Source of the DNA: Pseudohalioglobus sediminis
GTDB taxonomy: Bacteria > Pseudomonadota > Gammaproteobacteria > Pseudomonadales > Halieaceae
Reading direction: 5' to 3'
DNA length: 64,000 nt
NCBI RefSeq assembly: GCF_008370495.1
Contig: NZ_VTUX01000004.1
Span: forward strand, 124,001 to 188,000
In this document: one piece after another, positions 19,743-29,280 of the stretch
Numbering within the stretch: position 1 is the stretch's first letter
Layout: each line of letters opens with the position of its first letter
Notes under the pieces: generated by a model
The model's input: only the letters and a program-made list of their open reading frames with translations
What the model was told of the DNA's origin: nothing
The model's database searches: none
Translations under genes and position numbers: made by a program

Positions 19743-20321
19743 CTACGGCGCGCCGCTATCGGCGAGGCCGGCGATAAATGCGGCCACCCGGTCGCCCAGG
19801 ATCATGGCGCCCTTTGCGCCCTGGGGTTCACTGCTGCCCCAGCCGAGGCCATTGCGGCAATCGGCAAAATCCGCGAGCTTGGTGCCGCCGGCGTCCGTCA
19901 GTTGGCCGGAAATACACACCTTGCTCTCGCCGGCGCCAAAACCGACCCAGACGCGCAGGTTCTGGCTACCCGGGTCCAGGCGGGTGAAGTGCCCGGTCAG
20001 GCTGAGGGTATTGGCTGCGGGTGCATCTTCTGATTCATCCAGCGTGACGGCGGTAAAACCCGCCTCGCGCAGTGAGGCGACGATATCCGTGGCCAGCAGG
20101 TGGGGCGCTGACCTGGCCATGGTCCTGGCGGTATCCTCGTGCCGGGGGTTGCCGAGGTCGGCATCTTCCGTAGAGAACAGGTGTACGTGCAGGGGCTGGG
20201 ATTTATCCAGTTGGTCAGTGTAGGCACGGGCACTGTCCATCTGCTCACCGGCCCGGGCGCCGGTGCCACTGAACATAACCAGCGCAAGGCCGATGGCGAA
20301 AAACGGTTTCTGTCTTAACAT
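19743..20321 (-). CDS. Exported DUF4410-like protein
   Basis: A 192-residue protein with a signal peptide (1-24, cut after ARA). The C-terminal half, HFTRLDPGSQNLRVWVGFGAGESKVCISGQLTD, resembles DUF4410: a Gly-Ser-x3-R step, the GFGAG turn and a following beta strand. Members are periplasmic or lipoproteins of unknown role. Two cysteines (in KVCISG and FADCRN) could form a disulfide. It is convergent with the membrane-protein gene (18 bp gap) and stands alone on its strand. Assignment to DUF4410 is by eye. Confidence 0.65.
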   Translation of the reverse strand: MLRQKPFFAIGLALVMFSGTGARAGEQMDSARAYTDQLDKSQPLHVHLFSTEDADLGNPRHEDTARTMARSAPHLLATDIVASLREAGFTAVTLDESEDAPAANTLSLTGHFTRLDPGSQNLRVWVGFGAGESKVCISGQLTDAGGTKLADFADCRNGLGWGSSEPQGAKGAMILGDRVAAFIAGLADSGAP

Positions 20322-20540
20322 GACGTCACTCTTCCTGGTGGGTCTTGGTTGCCATTAGTTATAGAACAACGCTTCGATTCTGCCATGATTCAGCAACAGC
20401 GAGCAGCTGTGTCTACGCATTGGGTGGCATGGATGATTACATTTTTTTTGCCAGTCCGCGCGGATAGCGGCGTGCAGTACCCGTCCCAGCCACATCATCA
20501 CGCCGCGTAGCGCGTGCGCATTCAGCGCGGTCCGGCGCCA

Positions 20541-22373
20541 CTAGTCTGCGGCAAGGAACCCGCCCGACTGGTATTCCCAGAGGCGCTTGTAAATACCGCC
20601 CTGTGCCAGCAATTCGCTATGGGTGCCCGATTCCACCACGCGCCCCTCGTCCAGGACTACCAGCCGGTCCAGTGCGGCGATGGTGGACAGCCGATGGGCA
20701 ATGGCGATTACTGTCTTGCCTTCCATCAACTGGTAAAGGCTGTCCTGTATGGCCAGTTCAACCTCCGAATCCAGCGCCGACGTGGCCTCGTCCAGCACCA
20801 GGATCGGCGCGTCCTTGAGGATCACCCGGGCAATGGCGATGCGCTGGCGCTGGCCGCCGCTGAGTTTGACACCGCGCTCGCCCACTTTCGCATCCAGCCC
20901 GCGACAGCCGGACTGGTCTTCCAGTTCCTGGATAAAGTCCCAGGCCCTGGCTCGATGGATCGCTGCCAGCAGGTCTTCTTCGCTGGCGTCCTGGCGGCCA
21001 TAGAGTATGTTGTCGCGCACGGAGCGGTGCAGCAGGGAGGTGTCCTGGGTGACCATGCCGATATTGGCGCGCAGGCTGTCCTGGGTGACATCGCGAATGT
21101 CCTGCCCATCTACGCGTATTGAACCCTCGTCCACGTCGTAAAAGCGCAGCAGCAGGTTGACCAGGGTGGACTTGCCCGCGCCTGAGCGGCCGATAATGCC
21201 TACCTTCTCGCCCGGGGCGATAGCCAGGTCGAGCCCCTTGAACACCGGGCGACCGGCGTTGTAGGCGAAGTGCAGCTGCTGGAAATCGATGGCGCCGCGC
21301 GTGGTCTGCAGGTCCCTGGCGTGTTCTGCGTCTGTCACCGTGATGTGCTTTGACAGTGCTCCGGCCCCGTCTTTCACTGTGCCCACGTTTTCGAACAGGT
21401 CCGATACTTCCCACATGATCCATTCGCTGATGCCGTTGAGCCTGAGGCACAGGGCGACGGCGACGGCAATAGATCCTGGCGTAATGCTGCCATGGAACCA
21501 GAGATAGATAGCGGTCAGGCCCACGCTTAGCAGCATTATCGTATTGTTGATGGCCACGCCGGTTTCCATCCAGGTAACGAGGCGCATCTGCGGGTGCACG
21601 GTGCCGAGGAATTCCTCCATGCCCTCCCTGGCGTAGGTGGACTCGCGGCGGGCGTGGGAGAACAGTTTCACCGTGGAGATATTGGTGTAACTGTCTGCGA
21701 TGCGCCCGGTCATCATCGCCCGCGCATCGGCCTGGCGCTCGGAAACGCGCTGCAGGCGTGGCAGCAGCAGGTAGAGCAGGCCAACATAGCAGGCGAACCA
21801 GAACAGCATGGGCAGCATCAGCCGCAGGTCGGTGGTGCCCAGCAGCACCAGTACCGAGAGAAAGTAGACGGACACGTAGACCATGATATCCAGCAGCTTG
21901 ATTACCGTTGAGCGCACTGCCAGTGAGGTCTGCATCACCCGGGTGGCGATGCGCCCGGCAAACTCATCCTGAAAGAAACTCAGGCTCTGGCGCAGCAGGT
22001 AACGGTGCGTCATCCAGCGTACGATCATGGGGAAATTCCCCATCAGGCTCTGGTGCAGCAACAGTGAGGAGATCCCCACCAGCACCGGGTAGGCAATGAT
22101 CACCGACAGCGCCAGCCAGAGTAAGTCCACACCCGGCCCGGAAGCGAAGGTCTCAGGGGATTCCACCGCCAGCAGGTCAACCAGGCGGCCCATCAATTCG
22201 AACAGGTATACCTCGACCACGGCAATAGCCGTGCTCAGTAGTGCCATCAACAGCAGGTAGGGTTCCAGGCCCCTGGCGTGGTGTCGACAGAACTGGTAGA
22301 CGGATCCCGGTGACCGCGTCGGGGCAGCGGACGGGAACGGATTTACCAGCTTTTCAAATAGCCTGAAAGGCAT
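20541..22373 (-). CDS. ABC exporter, fused permease-ATPase
   Basis: A 610-residue half-transporter. Six membrane helices (about 40-310) precede a nucleotide-binding domain with Walker A GRSGAGKST (~400), Q-loop MVTQDTSLLH, signature LSGGQRQRIAIAR (~505), Walker B ILVLDEATSALD and the H-loop IAHRLST. It dimerises and exports lipids, drugs or peptides; the MsbA/multidrug group fits best. The N-terminal cytosolic stretch FEKLVNPFPSAAPTRSPGS is typical of a marine and alpha/gammaproteobacterial multidrug subgroup. Not in an obvious operon: the upstream S9 peptidase gene on the same strand ends 50 bp before. Confidence 0.93.
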   Translation of the reverse strand: MPFRLFEKLVNPFPSAAPTRSPGSVYQFCRHHARGLEPYLLLMALLSTAIAVVEVYLFELMGRLVDLLAVESPETFASGPGVDLLWLALSVIIAYPVLVGISSLLLHQSLMGNFPMIVRWMTHRYLLRQSLSFFQDEFAGRIATRVMQTSLAVRSTVIKLLDIMVYVSVYFLSVLVLLGTTDLRLMLPMLFWFACYVGLLYLLLPRLQRVSERQADARAMMTGRIADSYTNISTVKLFSHARRESTYAREGMEEFLGTVHPQMRLVTWMETGVAINNTIMLLSVGLTAIYLWFHGSITPGSIAVAVALCLRLNGISEWIMWEVSDLFENVGTVKDGAGALSKHITVTDAEHARDLQTTRGAIDFQQLHFAYNAGRPVFKGLDLAIAPGEKVGIIGRSGAGKSTLVNLLLRFYDVDEGSIRVDGQDIRDVTQDSLRANIGMVTQDTSLLHRSVRDNILYGRQDASEEDLLAAIHRARAWDFIQELEDQSGCRGLDAKVGERGVKLSGGQRQRIAIARVILKDAPILVLDEATSALDSEVELAIQDSLYQLMEGKTVIAIAHRLSTIAALDRLVVLDEGRVVESGTHSELLAQGGIYKRLWEYQSGGFLAAD

Positions 22374-22423
22374 AAAAGTACGATGTCCTGTGTCCGGGTG
22401 AGGGGGCTGCGCGCAGCCCGGTA

Positions 22424-24493
22424 TTAGTTGGCCCCGGGATCAGCGTCAGCGCCCGCTGCTTCCGGCCCATGGCGCGAAAACCATTCCAGGATGGCTGCGA
22501 CCTTGCCGAGCATCTGGCTGGGCCGCTTGTAGATGCTGTGGGAAGCTCCCGGCATCCTCACCATAGCCGTTTCCACGCCCTGGAGTTTCAAGGCCTGGTA
22601 ATATTGCTCGGTCTCCGCCATGGGGGTGCGCAGGTCTTCTTCCCCGGTCAACAGCATGGTCGGCGTGGTAACATTACCCACCAGCGACAATGGCGAGCGC
22701 TCCCAGTAGGCGCGCTGGTCTTCCCACGGCATCTTATCGAACCAGTAACGCACGAAGTAGGGCGAGTTGTCTGCCGTGAGCACGAAACTGGTCCAGTTAA
22801 TGACGGGCTTGGCGACTACCGCAGCCCGGAAGCGGTCGGTCTTGCCCACGATCCAGGCCGTGAGCACGCCACCACCGGAGCCTCCGGTGACGTAGAGCTG
22901 TTCCGGGTCCACGTAGCCCTTGTCGATGACCGCATCCACGACGGACATCAGGTCATCGTAGTCCTGGCTTGGATAATTGTGGTGTATCAGGTTACCAAAA
23001 GTCTCGCCATAGCTGGTGCTTCCGCGAGGATTGGCGTACACCACAACATATCCCGCGGCCGCGAACAGCTGTATTTCTGCAGCGAAGTGTGGGCCGTAGG
23101 CGGCAAAGGGTCCGCCATGAATCTCCAGTATCATCGGGTAGCGCTTGCCGGGCTCGAATCCGGGGGGCAGCGCCACCCAGGCCTGTATGTCCAGCTGGTC
23201 ATGGCTGGACTTGACCCAGAGTTCCTCAACCGGCGCCAACTCGCGATAGGGCAAGAGATTGTCGTTAAGTCCGGTCAACAGGCGGTTGCGAGCAGACCGG
23301 CCTACCGCGATTTCGGCGGGGCGGGAGGCCGTCCCAGCGGTATAGGCATAGACGTCGCCGCCGCCAACGGCAAAGTCCGCCCGGGTATAGGGGCGTCCCA
23401 GCGCTTTGCCACCGAGATCGCGAGCAAGCTCTGTCAGTTTGCCCGCCAGGGTGGTGCTGGCCAGCACCGTGTCGCCCTTGTCATCGTACTGGAAAAACAG
23501 CCGCCGACCGTCGGCAGACCACTGTGGGTTGACGACACTGCGGTCCAGGTCGGCCAGCAGTTCGCGTTTGTTGCTGCCGTCGCTGTCCATTATATAAAGA
23601 CGCTGCCGGTGGTAGCCCATGCGCCTGTCATCCCAGCCGGTCCAGGCGATGCGTTTGCCATCTGCAGATACGGCCAGGTCGCTATCGGGGCCCTCGCGTT
23701 CCGTCAGTGCCTTGATGTCCCCGCTGGCGACATCTACCCGGTAGATCTCGGTGTTGGCCGGTCGCGTGGCCCAGTCCGGGTTGCGGTTGGCGGAAATAAA
23801 CAGCGACAGGCCGTCGGCGGACCAGGCTATGCCGCCGTCGTGATGAAAGTCTCCCCGGGTAACCTGGCGTGGGCTGCCCCCGTTGGCGGGCATGACAAAT
23901 ACATGGTAGTAGCCATGCGGTTTGTCGCCACTGCCATCACTGCGGTATACGCTGCGTTCCACGACCTCTGGTGTGGGTGCCCACTCGGCGCCCTCGGGCT
24001 TCGGTGGCAGTTCGCCCATGGTCGGTGCGGCCTGGGGAACGCGCATGGAAAATGCGAGCCACTGGCCGTCAGCTGACCAGGCCAGGTGTCTGGCTGTCTC
24101 CGGCAAGCGGGTGAGCTGCGCACTGCGAGCGTTGTCCAGCCAGCTCACAAAGATCTGCGAACCCACATCATCGCGGCTGACATAGGCCACCCTGCTGTCA
24201 TCCGGAGCCAGCACGGCGCCACTGATATAGTTGACGCCACTGGTGAGTGGCTGCTGTTGCCCGCTTTTGATATCCACCAGCCAGAGGTTGGCAAGGGACT
24301 TGTCGGTCATGATGTCCATGGTGTGGCGCGTATACACAACGCGACTACCCCGGCTGTCCACCAGTGGCTGGCTCGCGTAGCGCAGCTGGAACACGTCGGC
24401 GGGTGCAAAGGCGGGCGTCGCCATTGTGCTGCCTGCGCCCGTTAGCAGACCCAGTAGCGCTGAGCCGAGTGTGACAAGCGAACGTATGTTCAT
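22424..24493 (-). CDS. S9-family serine peptidase (prolyl oligopeptidase/acylaminoacyl-peptidase type)
   Basis: A 689-residue exported peptidase: signal peptide (1-25), a WD40-like/TolB-like beta-propeller (about 30-420) and an alpha/beta-hydrolase domain. The catalytic triad can be seen as Ser539 in TGGSGGG, Asp620 in GEEDLRTP and His652 in GASHSIY. The conserved HGGPFAAYGPHFA oxyanion-hole region lies before the Ser. It cleaves short peptides in the periplasm. The next gene downstream on the same strand is the ABC exporter (50 bp), so they may share a transcript. The opposite gene at 24699 is divergent. Confidence 0.92.
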   Translation of the reverse strand: MNIRSLVTLGSALLGLLTGAGSTMATPAFAPADVFQLRYASQPLVDSRGSRVVYTRHTMDIMTDKSLANLWLVDIKSGQQQPLTSGVNYISGAVLAPDDSRVAYVSRDDVGSQIFVSWLDNARSAQLTRLPETARHLAWSADGQWLAFSMRVPQAAPTMGELPPKPEGAEWAPTPEVVERSVYRSDGSGDKPHGYYHVFVMPANGGSPRQVTRGDFHHDGGIAWSADGLSLFISANRNPDWATRPANTEIYRVDVASGDIKALTEREGPDSDLAVSADGKRIAWTGWDDRRMGYHRQRLYIMDSDGSNKRELLADLDRSVVNPQWSADGRRLFFQYDDKGDTVLASTTLAGKLTELARDLGGKALGRPYTRADFAVGGGDVYAYTAGTASRPAEIAVGRSARNRLLTGLNDNLLPYRELAPVEELWVKSSHDQLDIQAWVALPPGFEPGKRYPMILEIHGGPFAAYGPHFAAEIQLFAAAGYVVVYANPRGSTSYGETFGNLIHHNYPSQDYDDLMSVVDAVIDKGYVDPEQLYVTGGSGGGVLTAWIVGKTDRFRAAVVAKPVINWTSFVLTADNSPYFVRYWFDKMPWEDQRAYWERSPLSLVGNVTTPTMLLTGEEDLRTPMAETEQYYQALKLQGVETAMVRMPGASHSIYKRPSQMLGKVAAILEWFSRHGPEAAGADADPGAN

Positions 24494-24698
24494 GGCTTTC
24501 CCTTACTTGTATGCTGCGACGGGCCGGTGCCTGATAAATCAGTGGCGGTGGTGGCTGCCCATCGCTCGTGGCGCTGGCGCCATGCCTCTGGTGAACGCTG
24601 GCGCCACGCTGCATGAATACCTGAGTGGGGCGCTAGGCTATACCGACTGGCGTACGGTTTCCACCTGCGGCCAGTCATTGGATTTGAGGATTGTGTGT

Positions 24699-25433
24699 AT
24701 GTTGGCTCATCGCAATAGTGAAAGTCGCCGGATGCGCCCTGCTTACGGCTCCATCCTGGTGCTGTGTTGGTCGCTGCTGACGCTTCCGGCGCTCGCCGAT
24801 GGCGAAGTAGTGCTGTCGCTTGATTTCGTAAACGAGGAGGACCTGTCCGCCTACGAGTGGCTGTACAGCCGTGACTTTGAATTGGAAAGGGCAGCCGATG
24901 ACCGTGACAAGATCGAGTTCTTCCGCGACGAGGGTGGCCTGAATATCCGCACCCGGGAGCCGGCTTTCGGTCTCGCCGTGCGCAAGTTGTTGGTACCGGC
25001 GGCCCGACGCATGCGCCTGCACTGGGGGGTCGCTGACTACCCGCAGGGTGCCTCCTATCAGCACGGTATCGACAACGAGGCGGTTATGGTGATGGTGTTC
25101 TTCGGCGAACAGCGTCTGCCCAGCGGCGAAGTGTTCATACCTGACAGCCCCTATTTTATTGGTTTCTACCTGTGCCCGCCCGCTGGTGACGACGTGGACC
25201 AGCCCTATAAAGGGCACCACTACGAGAAGACCGGCCGCTATATCTGTGTCCAGCATGCCCAACCCGGCGAGGCGGTGGTTAGCGAAGTGGATTTGCAGGC
25301 GGTGTTTCTTAACAGTTTCGGCCTGCCGCGCATGCCTGTTGTTTCCGGCATTAGCATCGAAATCGATACCACAGATGCCGGCAACGACGGCCACGCCGCC
25401 GCGTTTATCCGGCGGCTGGATTTTATGGACTAG
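24699..25433 (+). CDS. Exported protein of unknown function (possibly DUF3047-like)
   Basis: A 244-residue protein from the ATG at 24699 (GAGG nine bases upstream); a second ATG at 24732 is possible, and both give a signal peptide ending ALA. The mature part is beta-rich: LHWGVADYPQGASYQHGIDNEAVMVMVFFGEQ recalls the W-x-V ... DD ... V-x-VxFG pattern of DUF3047 carbohydrate-binding-like proteins, but the match is weak. The cysteines in FYLCPP and YICVQ could be a disulfide. Its TAG stop shares CTAG with the stop of the convergent gene. Confidence 0.6.
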   Translation: MLAHRNSESRRMRPAYGSILVLCWSLLTLPALADGEVVLSLDFVNEEDLSAYEWLYSRDFELERAADDRDKIEFFRDEGGLNIRTREPAFGLAVRKLLVPAARRMRLHWGVADYPQGASYQHGIDNEAVMVMVFFGEQRLPSGEVFIPDSPYFIGFYLCPPAGDDVDQPYKGHHYEKTGRYICVQHAQPGEAVVSEVDLQAVFLNSFGLPRMPVVSGISIEIDTTDAGNDGHAAAFIRRLDFMD

Positions 25434-26893
25434 CGGCCCGCTTTGCGTGCTTTCACGGCTGCTTTGCGCGGTCGCCCGCGCTTGCGCGCAGGGCGCGTCG
25501 AGGCGCGTAATTCGGCCAGCGTCGCCAGCAGTTCATCGCGGTCTGCAGGTGATTCCACCGTGCGCTCGGTCACGTGACTGGGATGTTGCTCGCGGTCCAG
25601 CCAGAACTTGCCACTAACCTGCCCGGCCTCGGTAGCGGCTGCAAGCCACACTGCCGTGTCGGCGCCCTGCTCGGGAGAGCGCAGCAGTGGGCGGGTGAGT
25701 TTGTAAAACGCGGGCAGGGCGGTTTCCACCCCGGGGGTGTCGGCCCAGCCCGGATGCATGGCGTTGACCACGATGCCGTCGTCGGCCCAGTCGCTGGCCC
25801 ATTCCTCGGTCAGGATCATCAGGCCGCGCTTGGCCCGGGCATAGGCCACGGAGCCGGAATAGCGGCCGCGCTGGCTCTGCAGGTCGCGTACGCGGATTTT
25901 CTGCGAATACATGCCGCCGGACAGCACGTTTACGACGCGCGGCGATTCGGCCGCAGCCAGAGCCGGGCGCAGTCCTTCGGTGAGGATGTAAGGCGCCAGC
26001 AGCAACAGGGCAAAACTCTTTTCCAGACCCTCCGGCGTCTGCTGGCGCGGATTGAACAGGGCGCCTGCAATATTGATCAGCATATCTACCGGGCGGCCTG
26101 CTCGCAGCAGGCGATCTACCAGTGCGTGCACGTCCGCCATCAGGGACATGTCCGCTACTTCCACGGCGATGTTCTCGTTGCCGGTTTCGGCGCTGATTTC
26201 CGCGGCAACGGCTTCTGCCTTGTCGCGGTCCCTGGCCACCAGGGTGAGGGCAGCACCCAGGGCCGCCAGCTCCCGCGCCGCAGCCAGGCCCACGCCGGAG
26301 GTGGCGCCGGTGATCACCGCGTGCCGGTCGTGCTGGTAAGCGGAGACCGGATTCCAGCGGCGCTTGGCCTCGCTGTAACCCAGGCGGGTGAAACGCCAGA
26401 TCCCGGGCAGTATCAGTTTGTCCGCCACCGCCAGCTTCGGCGACGCCTCGGGTGCATCGAAGCGGTCCTCGAGGGCGCGCTTGAGCCCTTTCATGGTGTC
26501 CTTGCCAACCTTGTCCATGGCTGCAGGATAGAGCTGGTGCGCGGCCACGAGGGGCCTGGGGAACTTGAAGCGGGCGACGTAGCGCACCCGGGTGCCACCG
26601 CGGATGGCTTTGAAGGTGATCTCTTCTCGCGCCGTGAAGATTTTGGAGTCCACGTCCATGAGCAGGCGCTGCTCCGGCTCAAAGCCGATCATGGTGTACT
26701 GCAGCGAGAACCCTGCCTTCATGTCTATGCGAAAGCGGGTGCCAATGCCGGTGGTGCCCTCGCTCAATTTGGTGCCTTTGGCAACGCCGGGATCCCACTC
26801 GTCAATGCGGTTGAATTCGGACACGTAGGCAAACACCTCGCTGAGCGGGCGTTTAACTTCAATGGTCTCGTCTAGTGTGATGGTTTTGTCCAT
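25430..26893 (-). CDS. SRPBCC domain fused to a short-chain dehydrogenase
   Basis: A 487-residue two-domain protein from the ATG at 26893 (AGGGAAG ribosome binding site). Residues ~1-150 form an SRPBCC/START-like hydrophobic-ligand domain (ETIEVKRPLSEVFAYVSEF at its start, polyketide-cyclase style). Residues ~190-440 are an SDR with TGATSGVG (NADP-binding, 195-202), INIAGA (NNAG variant) and the catalytic Y-x3-K in VAYARAK. The C-terminus ends in KRGRPRKAAVKARKAGR, whose RGRP core resembles an AT-hook DNA-binding motif or simply a basic tail. The pairing suggests a bound lipid or steroid is handed to the reductase. No adjacent operon partner. Confidence 0.85.
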   Translation of the reverse strand: MDKTITLDETIEVKRPLSEVFAYVSEFNRIDEWDPGVAKGTKLSEGTTGIGTRFRIDMKAGFSLQYTMIGFEPEQRLLMDVDSKIFTAREEITFKAIRGGTRVRYVARFKFPRPLVAAHQLYPAAMDKVGKDTMKGLKRALEDRFDAPEASPKLAVADKLILPGIWRFTRLGYSEAKRRWNPVSAYQHDRHAVITGATSGVGLAAARELAALGAALTLVARDRDKAEAVAAEISAETGNENIAVEVADMSLMADVHALVDRLLRAGRPVDMLINIAGALFNPRQQTPEGLEKSFALLLLAPYILTEGLRPALAAAESPRVVNVLSGGMYSQKIRVRDLQSQRGRYSGSVAYARAKRGLMILTEEWASDWADDGIVVNAMHPGWADTPGVETALPAFYKLTRPLLRSPEQGADTAVWLAAATEAGQVSGKFWLDREQHPSHVTERTVESPADRDELLATLAELRASTRPARKRGRPRKAAVKARKAGR

Positions 26894-27023
26894 GGTGACT
26901 TCCCTGAATTGATACACCACATACGTGCGAATACCGGGGGCGGATCAGCTCGGGGCGCTGTCATCTGGGGCTTCTACCGGTCTGCAGGCGTGCCGGGAGG
27001 CCGGCTGGCAGAGCGGGCGCTGC

Positions 27024-27860
27024 TTACCTGAGCCCGGTGCGTTCGCGGTATGCCGCGGCATAGCGCCGGGCATCCCGGTTGTCGATCAGCACACCGCTGG
27101 GCAATTCGGTGGTGCGCGAGCTGATTTCCAGCATCGCGCGGCCCAGGTCAGTACCGCGAATGACCAGGTGCCCCGGTATCAGCAGCGGTTCGGCCAGGTA
27201 AATCAACAGGTTGGCGTTTTCCTCGGTCGGTCGGATCCAGCCGGAGCGGTGGCCGAATGTGCGCAGGCCGGTGCCCGCCGCCATTTCGGCCACCTCGCGC
27301 TCGGCGCGGCCCTTGTCCTGCGCCCACTGCGCGCGTTCCTGCTCGCCGGTGCCCATGCCGGTGATGTAGTGAAACGCCATAGGCCCTTTACCTGATCTCG
27401 CCGTTAGCCACTCGCGCACAAAGGCGGTGGGAAAGTCCACGTGGATACGGCGATACAAATCAGGGTCCATGCCCACGGAGGTGGTGCCCAGCGCCCACAT
27501 CACCGTGTTGACCTCGGCCAGTTGCGCGCGCAGCCCGCTGTAATCGGTGAAGTCCTGGTGCAGGATGACTTCAACCCGGCCCGCTGCCTGGCCTGCTTCC
27601 AGGCGCGGCGACAGCCGACGGGTGACGGCGTAAATCTTGTCCACCTCGGCGTCGGCCATTGCCGCCTTGAGCACGCCGTCACCGGCGGAGCCGGTGGCGC
27701 CAAATACCATGACCACGCGGTTGGCATGGGGATCTCTGTCGGCATCTGTGGTCGGGGAGAACTTGCCGAGCGTGACAGCGCCCCAGATGTTAAGGCCGAT
27801 CAGCAGCGCGACAAAGCCGATAAACAGGCCGAAGAGAAGTTTTTTCAACAAAGCGAACAT
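27024..27860 (-). CDS. Membrane-anchored NAD(P)-binding protein, atypical SDR (TIP30-like)
   Basis: A 278-residue protein with one N-terminal membrane helix (about 7-28) and a Rossmann domain: VVMVFGATGSAGDGVLKAA (G-A-T-G-x2-G) as dinucleotide site, then VMWALGTTSVG and HYITGMG, as in the NmrA/HTATIP2 group. The usual Y-x3-K catalytic pair is unclear; a QDKGRAEREV helix (K-G-x-x-E) takes the K position used in that group. The soluble domain probably faces the cytosol. Function unknown; perhaps a redox sensor or dehydrogenase. The ATP-grasp gene ends 28 bp upstream on the same strand. Confidence 0.78.
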   Translation of the reverse strand: MFALLKKLLFGLFIGFVALLIGLNIWGAVTLGKFSPTTDADRDPHANRVVMVFGATGSAGDGVLKAAMADAEVDKIYAVTRRLSPRLEAGQAAGRVEVILHQDFTDYSGLRAQLAEVNTVMWALGTTSVGMDPDLYRRIHVDFPTAFVREWLTARSGKGPMAFHYITGMGTGEQERAQWAQDKGRAEREVAEMAAGTGLRTFGHRSGWIRPTEENANLLIYLAEPLLIPGHLVIRGTDLGRAMLEISSRTTELPSGVLIDNRDARRYAAAYRERTGLR

Positions 27861-27888
27861 GGCAATTCCTCATTTCGATACAGTTTTT

Positions 27889-29061
27889 TCAGTCCGTGCC
27901 TCGGCTGCCTGCGCATGACAGCAACCATTTCTTCAGCTTCGTTAGCATGCGCCTGCCAAGTTTCCCGAGATAGGCGCAAGCCGGCATCGGGTCTCGACAG
28001 TTCCACACGGGATGGCAGGCCTGGAAACTGTGCGCCATGGTGCGAGCTGTTTCCTGAACGGCCTGGCCTGTGTTCAGCCTGAAACTCCTGCGCAGGTCAC
28101 CCTCGAGTGACTGGTAGCGACAGCGGGTGCGCTGTTCGCCCCGTACTGGCAGTGGCCGCTCGGTGGCCAGGCTGGCCCAGTCGGCGATCATCCTGTAGCC
28201 GGCGGCGTGCGGTAGCGCCAGGCCGCCATAGATGCGGCCGTTGAAATCTGTCAGCAGCGGATCACCATCTCCGCGGACCCAGAACTGCAGATCGGCCAGT
28301 CCGAACCAGTTTACCTCGGCAAGCAGGGCCGCGACCTGACGCGCCAGTTGCGGGTCGACGGGCACGATCTCAGCCCGTGCCGATTGCCCCGAGGCAGACG
28401 CCCCCAGCACTGTGGTGAGGTGGTTTGTTCGCTGGACGATATTTGATTGCCGGTCGCACAGTGCGACAAAGTGCAGCGGCATACCTGCTACAAACTGCTG
28501 CAGGATCGGCTCCGCTCCCGCCGCGCGAATGCGCTGCATCGCTGCAAGCGCCTCGTCCCGGTTTTGGGCAATTGCTTCCTTGACGCGCTGCCTGTCTGCA
28601 TCCGGTGACCAGTGCAGGCGAGCTTTCACTACCAGCGGATATTGAAACTGCGCCAGCGCCGGCTCGGTCGCCAATGCCGTCTGCGGCGATCCTATGCCAA
28701 TCTTGCAGGCGAGGGAATGCAGCGCGAACTTATCGAAGCTGCGTTCGACATTTTCGTGCGCGCTATAAGGGACCTGCGCCGTCAGTTGCTCACGAAATCG
28801 CGACAGCGCCAGCACCTCCGCATCGCCGGTGCCCAGTAAGACCTCGTACTGGCACTCACGGATGGCTGCATTGACTGCGCGCAGGAAGGACTGGATATCG
28901 GTTCCGGGCCGGGGCACACAGTGCCAGCGGCTAACGTGTCTGGAGAAAGCGGCAAGATCGTGGCGTTGCTCGCTACCGAGCCCCACCTGCCAGCCACTTT
29001 GCCCGAGTTCGCGGATGGCGGTCAGGGCACCCACGCTGTCACCGATGACAAGCACCTTCAT
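27889..29061 (-). CDS. ATP-grasp enzyme of unknown substrate
   Basis: A 390-residue protein with an N-terminal Rossmann-like region (MKVLVIGDSVGALTAIRELG) and an ATP-grasp domain (about 105-300): the PLVVKARLHW strand with a conserved Lys, EPILQQFVAGMPLHFVAL, and LLTDFNGRIYGGLALPHAAGY, the last resembling the Mg2+-binding 'E-x-N-x-R' region with Asp in place of Glu. Members ligate a carboxylate to an amine or similar group, for example in cell-envelope or secondary metabolite work. The basic, Leu/Lys-rich C-terminus (RRMLTKLKKWLL) may touch the membrane. Substrate unknown. Confidence 0.75.
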   Translation of the reverse strand: MKVLVIGDSVGALTAIRELGQSGWQVGLGSEQRHDLAAFSRHVSRWHCVPRPGTDIQSFLRAVNAAIRECQYEVLLGTGDAEVLALSRFREQLTAQVPYSAHENVERSFDKFALHSLACKIGIGSPQTALATEPALAQFQYPLVVKARLHWSPDADRQRVKEAIAQNRDEALAAMQRIRAAGAEPILQQFVAGMPLHFVALCDRQSNIVQRTNHLTTVLGASASGQSARAEIVPVDPQLARQVAALLAEVNWFGLADLQFWVRGDGDPLLTDFNGRIYGGLALPHAAGYRMIADWASLATERPLPVRGEQRTRCRYQSLEGDLRRSFRLNTGQAVQETARTMAHSFQACHPVWNCRDPMPACAYLGKLGRRMLTKLKKWLLSCAGSRGTD

Positions 29062-29280
29062 GGCGCGACGAAGAATGCGTGACGTGATCGGGCGGACATC
29101 AAGAGAGCCTTACAATGCGAATTCAGCAACCAATGTAACCAGAAAACGCGCCCGGCGCTCGCAAAATTGTCTGCGTGTGAAAGCGTACTGTGTGCTGGCG
29201 CTTGCTGTTCGTATTGGTAGCTGCTTTGTAGCGATCCAGTTGCCGTGCAAGCCATAAGCCTCAACCGCTCGCGCCGGCCT

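Noticed and set aside
22469-24076. 535-codon ORF antisense to the S9 peptidase
   Set aside because: Composition is that of a shadow frame and the peptidase has an intact catalytic triad.
25574-26875. 433-codon ORF antisense to the SRPBCC-SDR gene
   Set aside because: Shadow frame; rich in His/Gln/Gly without any motif.
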